A stretch of 64,000 nt of DNA from Gryllotalpicola daejeonensis (GCF_039538145.1 NZ_BAABBV010000002.1:310001-374000), one strand, 5' to 3'. Counted from the first letter of the stretch, positions 1 to 10,878 are shown. The notes: generated by a model not told the origin, from the letters alone. Program-made: numbers and translations.

Positions 1-1071
<1,071 letters not shown>

Positions 1072-1163
1072 TGACGAACTCCACTTGTTCGGGACCGGGG
1101 AATCCTCGCAAGTCTAGACGCACGGGGTTAACGGGGCTCCCAGGCGGCGCACTGACACGAAAG

Positions 1164-1194
1164 GGGCGGCGGATGCCCCAGGCATCCGCCGCCC
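1164..1194 (-). terminator. Strong hairpin after hpf
   Basis: Perfect 14-bp inverted repeat (1164-1177 with 1181-1194) and a 3-base loop, 14 bases beyond the hpf stop. Read on the minus strand it is followed by a short CCTTT stretch. It is a likely intrinsic terminator, or an RNA-stabilising end, separating hpf from secA. Both arms also contain the recurring word CGGATGCC/GGCATCCG. Confidence 0.75.
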
Positions 1195-1208
1195 GAAATG
1201 GAAATGCG

Positions 1209-1910
1209 CTACTTGACGGACTCGAGCTTGCGCGCGGCGGTCGCGGCCTCTTGCAGCTCATCCGCGTTGTCGTCGAGCTGGATCACGCCGTAGTCCCAGC
1301 CCTTGCGGCGATAGACCACGCTCGGCCGGCCGGTCTCCGCGTCGATGAAGAGGTAGAAGTCGTGCCCGACGAGCTCCATGTAGTAGAGCGCGTCGTCGAC
1401 CGTCATCGGAACGGACGCGAAGGTCTTCGTGCGGATGACGACGGGGCAGTACTCGTCCTTCTCCTCCTCGGCGGCCTCGGACTGCACCGGAACCGCTCCG
1501 GTCGCGAGCTGGGTGAGCGTGTTGCCAGAGATCGGCGTCACGTCGGTCTGCGAGAACGCGCCGCTCGCCGCATCATGCAGCGAGGTCGGCCGGTGGGCGC
1601 CACCGCGGTGCACCTTGCGGCGGTCCTTCGCGCGACGCACGCGCTCGAGCAGCCGGCCGATGGCGATGTCGAAAGCCGCGTACTTGTCGCTGGCTGTCGC
1701 CTCTGCGCGAACCACCGGCCCACGCCCGACGAGCGTCAGCTCGACCCGATCATCCCCAGGCGTTCCGTTGCGCGCGGCGAGGCGGGACAGCTTGATCTCG
1801 AAGACAAGAGCTCGCTCGGCCAGGTGAGACACCTTCTCGGCCTTCTCGGTCACGTACTCGCGAAAACGGTCCGTGATCTGGGCGCCGCGTCCGACGATGT
1901 CGATTTCCAT
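1209..1910 (-). CDS. hpf: Ribosome hibernation promoting factor, long form
   Basis: Binds the 30S decoding region and dimerises 70S ribosomes into inactive 100S particles in stationary phase or stress. It has 233 residues: an N-terminal S30AE/HPF domain (about residues 1-105, MEIDIVGRGAQITDRFREYV), a variable linker rich in Gly/Ser/Glu, and a C-terminal dimerisation domain (about 165-225, with VPMTVDDALYYMELVGHDFY and the YRRKGWDYGVIQ strand). Long HPF is the usual actinobacterial type. The start at 1910 is chosen because an AGGAGGT ribosome site lies 5 bases upstream; a longer reading would add a 19-residue unconserved tail. It lies between comF and secA, as in mycobacteria (Rv3241c). Confidence 0.95.
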   Translation of the reverse strand: MEIDIVGRGAQITDRFREYVTEKAEKVSHLAERALVFEIKLSRLAARNGTPGDDRVELTLVGRGPVVRAEATASDKYAAFDIAIGRLLERVRRAKDRRKVHRGGAHRPTSLHDAASGAFSQTDVTPISGNTLTQLATGAVPVQSEAAEEEKDEYCPVVIRTKTFASVPMTVDDALYYMELVGHDFYLFIDAETGRPSVVYRRKGWDYGVIQLDDNADELQEAATAARKLESVK

Positions 1911-1983
1911 CGCAACCTCCTGTTCGCGGTGCGTTCCCTCCGACGTCGCCGGTGGGTGGAGCCGCACCTGCTATGTGCCGACC

Positions 1984-2012
1984 AACCTAGTTGCGGGCAC
2001 TGGCGATGTCAC
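1984..2012 (-). promoter_or_regulatory. Probable sigma-A-type promoter of hpf
   Basis: On the minus strand GTGACA (2007-2012), a 17-base spacer and TAGGTT (1984-1989) resemble -35 and -10 boxes. Transcription would begin near 1977, giving a leader of about 67 bases before the strong hpf ribosome site. Confidence 0.5.
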
Positions 2013-2023
2013 GAGCATTTTCT

Positions 2024-2719
2024 TCAGATTTCGGCACCCGCTTTCAGCTTCGGACCGCGCTTCGCGGTGCGCGCCACGGCCACGACGCCGAGCACCGTGT
2101 GACCGGCTTCGCGAAAGGCCCGGTCAGCTTCCAATACGGTCGCGCCGGTCGTCACGATGTCATCGACGAGCAGCACGAAGCGACCGCGTGGGCCCGGTCT
2201 GACTGTCAGCGATTCCGCACGATTGGCGAATCGCGATGTGGTATCTAAGTTGGATTGATCTTGCGTCTGTCGGGTTGGGCGCAGCAGGCGGCTGTCTGCG
2301 AAGCCGGCGCGGCGCAGCAGCAGGGGCACGTGCCGGTAGCCGCGGCGGCGGAACGCGGCGCGCGAGCTCGGGATCGCCGCGAGCTCGACGCGGCCGCGCG
2401 CCTCGCGGGGCGCTTCGGCGAGCGCCGCGTGCAGTACGCGACTCAGCACCGCGGCAAGCGCAGGTGCGGCATCCGTTCTGCCGCCGTCTTTGAAGGCGAG
2501 CAGGATGCTTCGCGCGACTCCCCCGTAGTCGACGGCGCGCCACACCGGCAGCTCGGTGCCGTCTGCCCGCCGCAGGGTCTCGCGCACGGGCGCGGCCGCC
2601 GCGAGTTCGGCGCGGCACGCCGCACACAGACCGCGGTCGGGGGCGCCGCAGCCGGCGCACTCCGTCGGTGCGAGCACGGCCCAGGCATCCAGCAGCGCCT
2701 CACGCACGACCGCCCACAT
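2024..2719 (-). CDS. comF: ComF-family phosphoribosyltransferase-like protein
   Basis: 231 residues. Two CXXC pairs near the N terminus (PTECAGCG and GLCAACRAEL, about residues 18-35) form the zinc-finger part of ComF proteins, and the C-terminal half has the phosphoribosyltransferase signature FVLLVDDIVTTGAT. ComF homologues are linked to DNA uptake in naturally transformable bacteria, but in actinobacteria the role is not settled. Start ATG at 2719, 65 bases after the lpqB stop; no good ribosome site is obvious. Order lpqB-comF-hpf-secA matches the actinobacterial core. An alternative is a purine-salvage type PRTase, but the CXXC pairs argue for ComF. Confidence 0.88.
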   Translation of the reverse strand: MWAVVREALLDAWAVLAPTECAGCGAPDRGLCAACRAELAAAAPVRETLRRADGTELPVWRAVDYGGVARSILLAFKDGGRTDAAPALAAVLSRVLHAALAEAPREARGRVELAAIPSSRAAFRRRGYRHVPLLLRRAGFADSRLLRPTRQTQDQSNLDTTSRFANRAESLTVRPGPRGRFVLLVDDIVTTGATVLEADRAFREAGHTVLGVVAVARTAKRGPKLKAGAEI

Positions 2720-2784
2720 AGCCAGCGATCCTGCCCGACTCGCGGCGGCGACGCGGCGAGCGGCCCCGCCCCTGTGGAGAACCG

Positions 2785-4488
2785 CTAACCGCGGCCCTGC
2801 TGCGTCGCGAGCACCTGCACCCCGGTCGACACGGTCTGCCAGCCGTTGCCCGCCGGGGTCTCGAGCGAGCCGTTCGACGTCAGCACCCAGAGTTGTGAGG
2901 ACGGGTTGCCGGCCGCGATCACGGCGGCGCCCGCCGGACCGCTCGTCGTGTCTGACAGCAGGCCGCCGAGCTGCTGCGTGACGATCGCCGTGCCGCCCTG
3001 CGGGCTGACACCGAGCACAGCGACGGTGAGCTCGTCGCTCCAGGTCAGGCTGATGCCCGACGACAGGCCGAGGCCGCCCAGGTCGACGGGCTCGCCGAGG
3101 CGCGTCGGGTGGCCCGTCGCGTCGCGCACGATGCCGGCCACCATCAGGTGCGACTGCCCGTCGGTCGTTCCGATCAGCGCCGCGAGGCGCGTGCCGTCGC
3201 GCGAGACCGCGAACGAGAGCAGCTGGCGCGCGTCCGGCCATGCGGCCTTCAGGGTCGCGGTGGCGCCGTCGCCGGCCGAGACTGCGAACGGCGCGCTCGC
3301 GTCGGTAGTCGCCGACCAGACGATGCGATGGCTGTCGATCGACGGGGCCACCAGCCCGTGCCGGTCGTCGACCCGCACCGGGTGCGAGAGCGCGTCGGAT
3401 GCTGCGTAGACGGACCCGTCCGCCAGTGCCGCGGCTGCTCCGCCGTCGGCGGTCACCGTGGCCGCCGTCGGGTGCAGCGACTCGAGCTGGTCGGCCACCC
3501 CGCCCAGCGGGACGACCGACTTCCCTGACAGGAATCCGAACTTGCCCGAGCGCAGCACGAGGGGGTTCGCCGCGACCGCCGGGTTCTGCACGGCGCTCGT
3601 CGCCCCGCTCACGTCCTGGCCAACGCCGCCGATCGTCAGATCGACCGAGGACGCGCTCGTGCCGAGGCTCTCGGTGAGCTGCTCGCCCATGCGGTTGAGG
3701 GTGGGCGCGTCGGCCGCCGCCGCGACGGAGTTCAGCGCCACCTGCGCGGTGCCGCCGGCGACGACGACGGAGCCGCTCGCGAGCTGTGCCCCCTTGGGGA
3801 AGGCCGTCACGACGGCATCCTGCAGCCACGGCGACGGGCCGGCGAGCAGCGCCTTCGCGATGCGCGTGGCGATCGTCGTGCGCGACGACGGGAACCACCG
3901 CAGGTCGGGAACGAGGAAGCTGTAGTCGGGGCTGTAGAAGTACAGCGGGTGCGGGCTGAAGACGTTCTGGAACTGGTCGGAGTCGATCACGATGCCGGGC
4001 GGCGCCTGCGAGATGCGCCACTGGCCGTGCTCTTTCACGAAGCTGTAGTTGAGCGGCACGGGCGCCTGGGAGTCGGCAGCGCGGTAGTCGCCGGTCTGGT
4101 CGATGAAGGCCTGCGGGGTGATCTCGAGCTTGAGCTGCGTCGAGCTGCCGCCGTCGTCCACCGTGCGCTGCGCTGCGCGGTCGACCGTCACCGAGGCGTC
4201 CGGGTTCCACTGGCTGCGGAACGACGACGAGAGGAACTGGCGGGCGATCTGATAGCCCGCCTCGGGGCTCACCGCGGCCTGGATGAAGCCGTTCAAGATC
4301 TGCTGCTTCGACTCGCCGTCGCCCGGGCCGAGTGGCAGGTAGTCCACCTGGCCGAACGGGTTGTCCTGCGCAGACACCGCGCCGCCGCGCGTTACGGCGC
4401 CGTCGCGCGGGATGGTCGCGCAGGCGGCGAGAACGGATGCCGCGAGCGCGGCGATCACGACGAGAATCCCCCGGCGCCAGAGCTTCAT
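2785..4488 (-). CDS. lpqB: Lipoprotein LpqB, MtrB-associated
   Basis: Cell-surface lipoprotein that in mycobacteria interacts with the sensor kinase MtrB and modulates MtrA activation. 567 residues: signal peptide MKLWRRGILVV with lipobox LAAC (Cys23), a GerMN-like middle part, and a C-terminal beta-propeller-like part (about 320-560). Length is close to the mycobacterial protein. Start ATG 4488 overlaps the mtrB stop by ATGA, and AGAGGTGG lies upstream inside mtrB, so translation is probably coupled. The alternative start 117 bases further upstream would bury the signal peptide and is rejected. Confidence 0.95.
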   Translation of the reverse strand: MKLWRRGILVVIAALAASVLAACATIPRDGAVTRGGAVSAQDNPFGQVDYLPLGPGDGESKQQILNGFIQAAVSPEAGYQIARQFLSSSFRSQWNPDASVTVDRAAQRTVDDGGSSTQLKLEITPQAFIDQTGDYRAADSQAPVPLNYSFVKEHGQWRISQAPPGIVIDSDQFQNVFSPHPLYFYSPDYSFLVPDLRWFPSSRTTIATRIAKALLAGPSPWLQDAVVTAFPKGAQLASGSVVVAGGTAQVALNSVAAAADAPTLNRMGEQLTESLGTSASSVDLTIGGVGQDVSGATSAVQNPAVAANPLVLRSGKFGFLSGKSVVPLGGVADQLESLHPTAATVTADGGAAAALADGSVYAASDALSHPVRVDDRHGLVAPSIDSHRIVWSATTDASAPFAVSAGDGATATLKAAWPDARQLLSFAVSRDGTRLAALIGTTDGQSHLMVAGIVRDATGHPTRLGEPVDLGGLGLSSGISLTWSDELTVAVLGVSPQGGTAIVTQQLGGLLSDTTSGPAGAAVIAAGNPSSQLWVLTSNGSLETPAGNGWQTVSTGVQVLATQQGRG

Positions 4489-6110
4489 GAGACCACCTCT
4501 TCCGCATCGGCGGGCGGCAGCGGGATGGGCGACTCGCCGACCAGCCGGCCACTGCCCCGCGGCAGGGTGAGCCGGAAGCAGGAGCCCTCGCCCGGCCGCG
4601 ACCACACGTCGAGCACGCCGCCGTGCACGAGCGCGTCCTCCTGCGAGATCGCGAGGCCGAGACCCGTGCCGCCGATGGTGCGCTGACGGGACGGGTCGGC
4701 GCGCCAGAACCGGTCGAAGACGTGGCCGACGTCGCTCTCACTCATGCCCATGCCGTGATCGCGCACCGCGATGGCGACCGCGCCCTGGCTGCTGTCGACG
4801 ATGATGTCGATGGGCTTGGCCTCGCCGTGTTCGATCGCGTTGCCGACGAGATTGCGGATGACGCGGCGGATGCGCCGCGGATCCATCTGCACCTCGGCGT
4901 AGCCGCCTGGGGCCGTCAGCCGCAGCTCACTGCCGTGCGCGTGCGCGAGCGGCTGGAACTCGTCGATCGCGTCCTCCGCCAGCTTCACGAGGCTCGACGA
5001 CTCGAGCTCGAGCGAGACAGAGCCCGCGTCGTAGCGGCTGATCTCGAGCAGGTCTGAGAGCAGCACGTCGAAACGCTCGACCTGCGTGTGCAGCAGCTCG
5101 GCGGTGCGGGTGGTCGTCTCGTCGAAGCCGTCTTTGCGGTCGTAGAGGTGCTCAGAGGCCAGGCGGATGGTGGTCAACGGCGTGCGCAGCTCATGTGAGA
5201 CATCCGACACGAATCTCTGCTGCAGCTGCGAGAGCGTCGCGAGCTGCGTGATCTGCCGCTGCAGGCTGTCGGCCATCGCGTTGAACGAGCGGGCGAGCGA
5301 GGTGAAGACGTCTTCGCCGTTCTCGGGCAGGCGCACCTCGAGGTCTCCGGCGGCGAGTCGGCGGCTGGTGGCCGCCGCGAGCTGGATCGGCGCCACGACG
5401 AAGCGCACCACGACGAAGGTGAGCGCCCCGATCAGCAGGATCAGGGCGAGCCCGGCGAGCACGAGGGTGCGCTGCACGAAGTTCAGGGTCTGCTCCGCAT
5501 CGCTCAGGTCGTAGCCGAGGAAGAGCTGGTAGGTGCCTGCGGTCGGCAGCTGGATCTGGGTGCCGATGATGACGCCCGGGTGCGTCGCGTTCGCCGCCCC
5601 GCCGTCGACGGGCAGCGCGACCGACTGCGAATAGAGGGTGTCGGGCGACTTGGCGACCGCAGCGGCCAGGTCGTTCGAGATGAGGCTCTGGCTCATGCCG
5701 CCCGCCGTGTAGTCGGTGGGCGCCTGCGGGTCGGGCTGCTGGCCCGGCTTGCGGATGAAGGCGAGCATGCGGCTCGAGGATGCCCCCTGAACGGCGGTCT
5801 TCACGGTCTGCCCGAGCCCGAGCACCGTCGCCGGGTCGCTCGCGTCGGTCGCATCGAGGGTGGCCTGCACCTGCTGCTGAGCGCGGCCCGCGTCGTGCAG
5901 CGCCTGGTCGAGGCGGGACTGGTAGAGGTCGTTACCGACGGTGTAGGAGATGACGAGGCCGGTGACGAGGATCGCGACGCCCGACAGGCAGATCGTGATC
6001 AGCACGGTGCGGAACTGCAGCGAGCGCGCCCAGGCGCGGGCGATGGCGGCCGGCCACTCCGACGGGTGGCGCCACCACGCCGCCGTCATGCGCAGGGCCG
6101 CCGTGGTCAT
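4485..6110 (-). CDS. mtrB: Sensor histidine kinase MtrB
   Basis: Membrane sensor kinase of the MtrAB system, which controls cell-wall metabolism, division and osmotic responses in actinobacteria. 541 residues: transmembrane helix about 35-58, extracytoplasmic sensor region to about 212, second helix about 213-240, HAMP domain about 240-292, HisKA with SHELRTPLTT (phospho-acceptor His306), and a HATPase domain with NLVGNAIEHGE (N box) and GGTGLGLAIS (G2 box). Start ATG at 6110, with no clear ribosome site; a later ATG (residue 8) is possible. It overlaps lpqB by four bases and is separated from mtrA by a 71-base gap holding a strong hairpin. Confidence 0.96.
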   Translation of the reverse strand: MTTAALRMTAAWWRHPSEWPAAIARAWARSLQFRTVLITICLSGVAILVTGLVISYTVGNDLYQSRLDQALHDAGRAQQQVQATLDATDASDPATVLGLGQTVKTAVQGASSSRMLAFIRKPGQQPDPQAPTDYTAGGMSQSLISNDLAAAVAKSPDTLYSQSVALPVDGGAANATHPGVIIGTQIQLPTAGTYQLFLGYDLSDAEQTLNFVQRTLVLAGLALILLIGALTFVVVRFVVAPIQLAAATSRRLAAGDLEVRLPENGEDVFTSLARSFNAMADSLQRQITQLATLSQLQQRFVSDVSHELRTPLTTIRLASEHLYDRKDGFDETTTRTAELLHTQVERFDVLLSDLLEISRYDAGSVSLELESSSLVKLAEDAIDEFQPLAHAHGSELRLTAPGGYAEVQMDPRRIRRVIRNLVGNAIEHGEAKPIDIIVDSSQGAVAIAVRDHGMGMSESDVGHVFDRFWRADPSRQRTIGGTGLGLAISQEDALVHGGVLDVWSRPGEGSCFRLTLPRGSGRLVGESPIPLPPADAEEVVS

Positions 6111-6138
6111 GGGTGGATTGTAGGTCCGGGGTGCTTGC

Positions 6139-6169
6139 CGTTCGCCGGGCCGCTTCGGCTCGGCGAACG
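6139..6169 (-). promoter_or_regulatory. Hairpin between mtrA and mtrB
   Basis: Arms 6139-6147/6161-6169 (9 bp) and 6149-6152/6156-6159 (4 bp) are stacked around one mispair (A opposite C in the minus-strand RNA), with a 3-base loop. There is no U tract after it. It lies in the middle of a normally co-transcribed pair, so attenuation or RNA processing is more likely than full termination. Confidence 0.6.
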
Positions 6170-6181
6170 CACCCAGGCGCT

Positions 6182-6865
6182 CTAAGCCGTCGCGCCCGCG
6201 CGGTAGCCGACGCCGCGCACGGTCTGCACGATGCGCGGGTTGTCGGGGTCGTGCTCGACCTTCGCGCGCAGGCGCTGCACGTGCACGTTCACGAGCCGGG
6301 TGTCTGCCTTGTAGTGGTAGCCCCAGACCTGCTCGAGCAGCATCTCGCGCGTGAACACCTGCTGCGGCTTGTTCGCGAGCGCGAGCAGCAGATCGAACTC
6401 GAGTGGCGTGAGGTTGATCCGGGTGTCGCCGCGGCGCACCTCGTGCGCCGCCACGTCGATCACGAGGTCGCCGACTGACACCGAAGGGGTCGTCGCGCCG
6501 GCGTTCGACGGCCGCAGACGGGCGCGCACTCGGGCGACCAGCTCTTTCGGGTTGAAGGGCTTCACCATGTAGTCGTCGGCGCCCGACTCGAGGCCGCGCA
6601 CCACGTCTGCCGTGTCGGACTTGGCCGTCAGCATGATGATGGGCACGCCGGATGCCGCGCGGATGCGCTCGGCCACCTCGATGCCGTCGAGGCCGGGCAG
6701 CATCAGGTCGAGCAGCACGAGATCAGGATTCGACTGCCGGAAGGCATCGACCGCCTGGGCGCCGTCGGCGCAGAACACCGGGTCGAAGCCTTCGCTGCGC
6801 AGGACGATGCCGATCATCTCCGCCAGCGCGGTGTCGTCGTCGACAACCAGGATTCGTGTGGTCAT
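6182..6865 (-). CDS. mtrA: DNA-binding response regulator MtrA
   Basis: OmpR-family response regulator phosphorylated by MtrB. 227 residues: receiver domain 1-120 with acidic pocket ILVVDDD (Asp9-11), phospho-acceptor Asp53 (LVLLDLMLPG), Thr80 (MLTAKSD) and Lys102 (MVKPF); C-terminal winged helix about 130-225 with PLEFDLLLALA and the RLVNVHVQRLRAKVE recognition helix. Start ATG at 6865 has GGGGAC upstream. The gene is divergent from the moxR-locus operon, with a shared 63-base control region. Very close in length to mycobacterial MtrA, which is essential there. Confidence 0.97.
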   Translation of the reverse strand: MTTRILVVDDDTALAEMIGIVLRSEGFDPVFCADGAQAVDAFRQSNPDLVLLDLMLPGLDGIEVAERIRAASGVPIIMLTAKSDTADVVRGLESGADDYMVKPFNPKELVARVRARLRPSNAGATTPSVSVGDLVIDVAAHEVRRGDTRINLTPLEFDLLLALANKPQQVFTREMLLEQVWGYHYKADTRLVNVHVQRLRAKVEHDPDNPRIVQTVRGVGYRAGATA

Positions 6866-6915
6866 TTGTCCCCAGATCACGCCGGAGAATTCGGGTCTCC
6901 GGGCTCCTGGTTCTC

Positions 6916-6922
6916 TAGGGTA
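6916..6922. promoter_or_regulatory. Overlapping divergent -10 boxes (mtrA and the moxR operon)
   Basis: On the plus strand TAGGGT (6916-6921) ends 7 bases before the ATG at 6929, fitting a leaderless transcript. On the minus strand TACCCT (6922-6917) could be the mtrA -10 box, with a leader of about 45 bases. No convincing -35 box is seen for either. Confidence 0.45.
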
Positions 6923-6928
6923 CTGGTT

Positions 6929-8107
6929 ATGAGCGATCAGACCGCCTGGCGGCCACCCCAGTACGGGGCTGCGCCCGCCTGGTCGCCACCGCCGAAGCCC
7001 GGCCTGATTCCCCTGCGGCCCTTGACCTTCGGCCAGCTGCTCGGCACGCCGTTCCAGGTGCTGCGCCGCAACACCGGCGCCCTGTTCGGAGCCGCGATTC
7101 TGATCCAGGTGATCGTCCTGCTCGGGTCGCTGTTGATCGTGGGCGGCGCGACGGCGTGGCTCATCTACCGCACCGCCCAGGCGAGCGACGCCGACAGAGA
7201 CGCCGTCATGGCGGGCGGCATCGCCGCCGTCATCCTCGCCGCGCTCATCACGGTCGCGCTCAGCGTGCTCGCCGGCGGCGTGCTGCAGGGCATCGTCGTC
7301 ATCGACGTCGCGAACGGCGTGCTTGGCCACAAGCCGCGCGCGGCCCAGCTCTGGCACGCGACCCGCGGGCGCCGCTGGGCTCTCGCCGGCTTCATCGTGC
7401 TCGTGGGGCTCGCGCTGCTCGTCGGCCTCGCCGTGCTCGGCGGCATCGTGGCCGCGATCGTGATCCCGGGGGCGACGCAGGGCGGCGGCGGGGGCGGCGC
7501 CCTCATCGCCGTCGGCGTCCTCGTCGGACTGGTCGGCGGCGCGGGGTTCGCGGTGCTGTGGGCCTGGCTGTGGGGCAAGACCTCGCTTGCGGCATCCGCC
7601 ATCATGCTCGAGCGGCTCGGAATCCGCGCCGCCATCGCCCGCTCGTGGCGCCTCAGCCGCGGCGGCTTCTGGCGCGTCTTCGGGTCGCAGATCCTCGTGA
7701 TCATGATCTGCGCGGTCGCGACCCAGATCGTCAGCACGCCGATCTCGTTCGTCTTCGAGTTCGCGTTCAGTGCCGCGTTCCCCACCGGCACGCCGTCGTC
7801 GCTGACCGGCGTCGACACCGCTTCGCTCGTGATCGCCGCCGTCTCGTACGGCGCCCTGATGCTGTTCTCGCTCGTCGTTGGGGCGATCACGAACGTCATC
7901 CAGTCCGCCACGGGCGCCGTCGTCTACATCGATCAGCGGATGCGCCGCGAGGGCCTCGACCTCGTGCTGACGCGCTTCGTCGAAGACCGGCAGGCCGGGC
8001 GCCCGCTCGGCGATCCGTTCGCGACACCGCAGTTCACGACGCCGCCGTTCGCCGCGCCGCCGCAGTACGGCCCGCCGCAGCCGCCCTACCCGCCCCAGGC
8101 GTGGTGA
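6929..8107 (+). CDS. Glycerophosphodiester phosphodiesterase membrane-domain-like protein
   Basis: 392 residues. A short Pro-rich cytoplasmic N terminus is followed by RPLTFGQLLGTPFQVLRRN, then about six hydrophobic segments (for example residues 55-80, 100-135, 160-190, 200-230, 265-290, 315-345) and a Pro-rich tail ending PPYPPQAW. The layout matches actinobacterial proteins annotated as a GDPD membrane domain; no catalytic phosphodiesterase domain is present, so enzyme activity is not implied. Start ATG at 6929 has no ribosome site but a -10-like box 7 bases upstream (leaderless). It overlaps the next gene by GTGA and heads a five-gene operon ending with moxR and DUF58. Confidence 0.7.
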   Translation: MSDQTAWRPPQYGAAPAWSPPPKPGLIPLRPLTFGQLLGTPFQVLRRNTGALFGAAILIQVIVLLGSLLIVGGATAWLIYRTAQASDADRDAVMAGGIAAVILAALITVALSVLAGGVLQGIVVIDVANGVLGHKPRAAQLWHATRGRRWALAGFIVLVGLALLVGLAVLGGIVAAIVIPGATQGGGGGGALIAVGVLVGLVGGAGFAVLWAWLWGKTSLAASAIMLERLGIRAAIARSWRLSRGGFWRVFGSQILVIMICAVATQIVSTPISFVFEFAFSAAFPTGTPSSLTGVDTASLVIAAVSYGALMLFSLVVGAITNVIQSATGAVVYIDQRMRREGLDLVLTRFVEDRQAGRPLGDPFATPQFTTPPFAAPPQYGPPQPPYPPQAW

Positions 8108-8769
8108 GCTTCACCGCAGGGGTCAGCGGCCCGCCGCTCACGCCCGACGACGACACCGCCCGGCGCTGGCTCACGAATGAGCTGAGCAAGCCCGAGTACG
8201 CCTCTGCGCGGCCCAACTGGTTCGACCTGGTGAGCCAGCGCATCGCCGAGTGGTTCGGCTCGCTGCACGTCAAGGGCGTGGGCGGCCCGTCGGGCTTGTG
8301 GCTCGCGGTGATCCTCGCCGCGATCGTGCTCGTGATCATCGTCCTCGCGTTCCTGCGCTACGGGCGGCCCCGGCTGAACCGTCGCCGCAGCGCCGACCGC
8401 CTCGGCGGCGAGGTGGCCGACACCCGCACGGCCGACGAGCTACGCGCGGCGGCCGACCGCGCCGCGGCGCAGGGCGACTGGTCGCTCGCGGTGCTCGAGC
8501 GCTTCCGCGCGATCGCGGCGTCGCTGGCCGAGCGCACGGTGATCTCCGTGCGGCCGGGCACCACGGCGCACGAGGTCGCGCTCGAGGCATCCGTCGTCTT
8601 CCCCGCGGAGGGCGCGCCCCTGCGCGACGCGGCCGACACTTTCGACGGCGCGCGCTATCTCGGCCGCCCTCAGGACGGCGCGGCGCACGAGCGCCTGCGC
8701 GCGCTCGATGAGCGGCTGCGACGCGCGACCCCTCAGTTCGCGGCGAACGCTGAGGCGGTCGCGCAATGA
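8104..8769 (+). CDS. DUF4129 domain-containing membrane protein
   Basis: 221 residues. An N-terminal segment with PLTPDDDTARRWLTNELSKP is followed by one membrane helix (about residues 60-80, LWLAVILAAIVLVIIVLAF) and a cytoplasmic C-terminal domain with WSLAVLERFRAIAASL and RPGTTAHEVALEA, typical of DUF4129, which is often found in transglutaminase-like and MoxR-associated loci. The start is a GTG overlapping the upstream stop (GTGA); a GTG one codon earlier is equally possible. The end overlaps the DUF4350 gene by ATGA. The role is unknown; context suggests membrane-side work with the MoxR chaperone. Confidence 0.8.
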   Translation: MSFTAGVSGPPLTPDDDTARRWLTNELSKPEYASARPNWFDLVSQRIAEWFGSLHVKGVGGPSGLWLAVILAAIVLVIIVLAFLRYGRPRLNRRRSADRLGGEVADTRTADELRAAADRAAAQGDWSLAVLERFRAIAASLAERTVISVRPGTTAHEVALEASVVFPAEGAPLRDAADTFDGARYLGRPQDGAAHERLRALDERLRRATPQFAANAEAVAQ

Positions 8770-9821
8770 CGACCACAACGACAGGGCCGGATGCCTCGCA
8801 GGCGCGTGCCGGTCAGGCATCCGCCCCCGTCCTCACTCCCACGCTCCGCCAGCGCCTGCGCGCGTCGCGCGGCCGGTTCATCATCGGCGCGATCATCGTG
8901 GTCGTCGCGATTCTCGGAGTGCTGATCGCGGGCCAGTCCGCGCAGCAGCGCCCCGCCCTCGACCCCGACAGCGCGACGCCGACGGGCGCAAAGGCCCTCG
9001 TCTCGGTGCTGCGCGACCACGGCGTCGACGTGCGCGCCGCCTCGAGCCTCGACCAGGCGGGCCGCGCCGCCGCCGGAGTGGCGCCCGACGACCTGACGAT
9101 CGCGCTCTTCGACCCGAACGGATTCCTCGCGCCGGCGAAGCTCGCAGCCGACGACCGGCTCGACGCGCGCACGGTGCTGATCGACCCGGCCAAGAGCACC
9201 GAGAAGGCGATGCGGGCGACCGGGCGCGACGTCGCCGTCATCAGCACCCCCACCGTGCTCGAGAACGAGCACATCATCGAGAGCGACAACGCGGGGCAGG
9301 CCATCCGGCTGCTCGGCGGCACGAAGGTGCTGATCTGGTACACGCCGAGCTTCGCCGACCTCGGCGTCAGCGGACCCAAGACGATCGCCGACCTCACTCC
9401 CCCGTGGGTCACGCCGCTCATTCTGCTCGCGGCGCTGGTCGCCGTCGCTGCGGCGATCTGGCGGGGGCGCCGCTTCGGACCGCTCGTCGTCGAGGATCTG
9501 CCGGTGGTCGTGCGTGCGAGCGAGTCGCTCGAGGGCCGCGCCCGGCTCTATCAGCGCTCCGACGCCAGGCTCAGCGCGCTCGACGCCCTGCGCATGGGCG
9601 CCGTCGGGCGGCTCGCGAAGTCCGTCGGGCTGGGTTCTGGGGCGACGGTGACGGATGTCTGCGCCGCCGTCGCCGCCCAGGCGAGGCTCGACCCCGGCGA
9701 GGTGCGCGCCGTGCTGCTCGACGCCGTGCCGCGCACCGATGCAGAACTCATGGACCTCTCCCGACGGGTCGCCGCAGTGGAGGAATCCGTCACCCCATCG
9801 ACAACGATCAGGAAGAGCTAG
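8766..9821 (+). CDS. DUF4350 domain-containing membrane protein
   Basis: 351 residues: a cytoplasmic N terminus, a helix at about 38-60 (FIIGAIIVVVAILGVLIAG), an extracytoplasmic domain about 60-215 with the DUF4350 feature of a truncated GATase-like fold (SATPTGAKALVSVLRDHGVDV), a second helix about 218-236, and a cytoplasmic tail. Homologue of Rv3691, which also precedes moxR2. ATG at 8766 overlaps the DUF4129 stop, and the stop at 9821 abuts the moxR start, so the genes are translationally coupled. Confidence 0.82.
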   Translation: MTTTTTGPDASQARAGQASAPVLTPTLRQRLRASRGRFIIGAIIVVVAILGVLIAGQSAQQRPALDPDSATPTGAKALVSVLRDHGVDVRAASSLDQAGRAAAGVAPDDLTIALFDPNGFLAPAKLAADDRLDARTVLIDPAKSTEKAMRATGRDVAVISTPTVLENEHIIESDNAGQAIRLLGGTKVLIWYTPSFADLGVSGPKTIADLTPPWVTPLILLAALVAVAAAIWRGRRFGPLVVEDLPVVVRASESLEGRARLYQRSDARLSALDALRMGAVGRLAKSVGLGSGATVTDVCAAVAAQARLDPGEVRAVLLDAVPRTDAELMDLSRRVAAVEESVTPSTTIRKS

Positions 9822-10784
<963 letters not shown>

Positions 10785-10806
10785 TGGCGCAGCCGTTCGA
10801 TGAGAG

Positions 10807-10851
10807 GTGCCGAAAGGTCGGGTGCGCTCAGCGCGACCCGCGTTTCGGCAC
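10807..10851. repeat. 45-base palindromic hairpin between moxR and DUF58
   Basis: Nested inverted repeat: outer 9 bp (GTGCCGAAA 10807-10815 with 10843-10851), middle 5 bp (10819-10823 with 10836-10840) and inner GCGC/GCGC. It lies inside an otherwise tightly coupled operon, so it may attenuate or process the transcript. It partly resembles the arms of the palindrome at 23961-24026. Confidence 0.6.
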
Positions 10852-10878
10852 TGCTCGGCGCGGGCGTCGGGGGTCGCG

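Noticed and set aside
2024..4741. 905-codon open frame running through comF and backwards through lpqB
   Set aside because: Only the comF end (2024-2719) has family motifs; the rest is an Arg/Ala/Pro-rich shadow of lpqB in another frame, common at this GC content.
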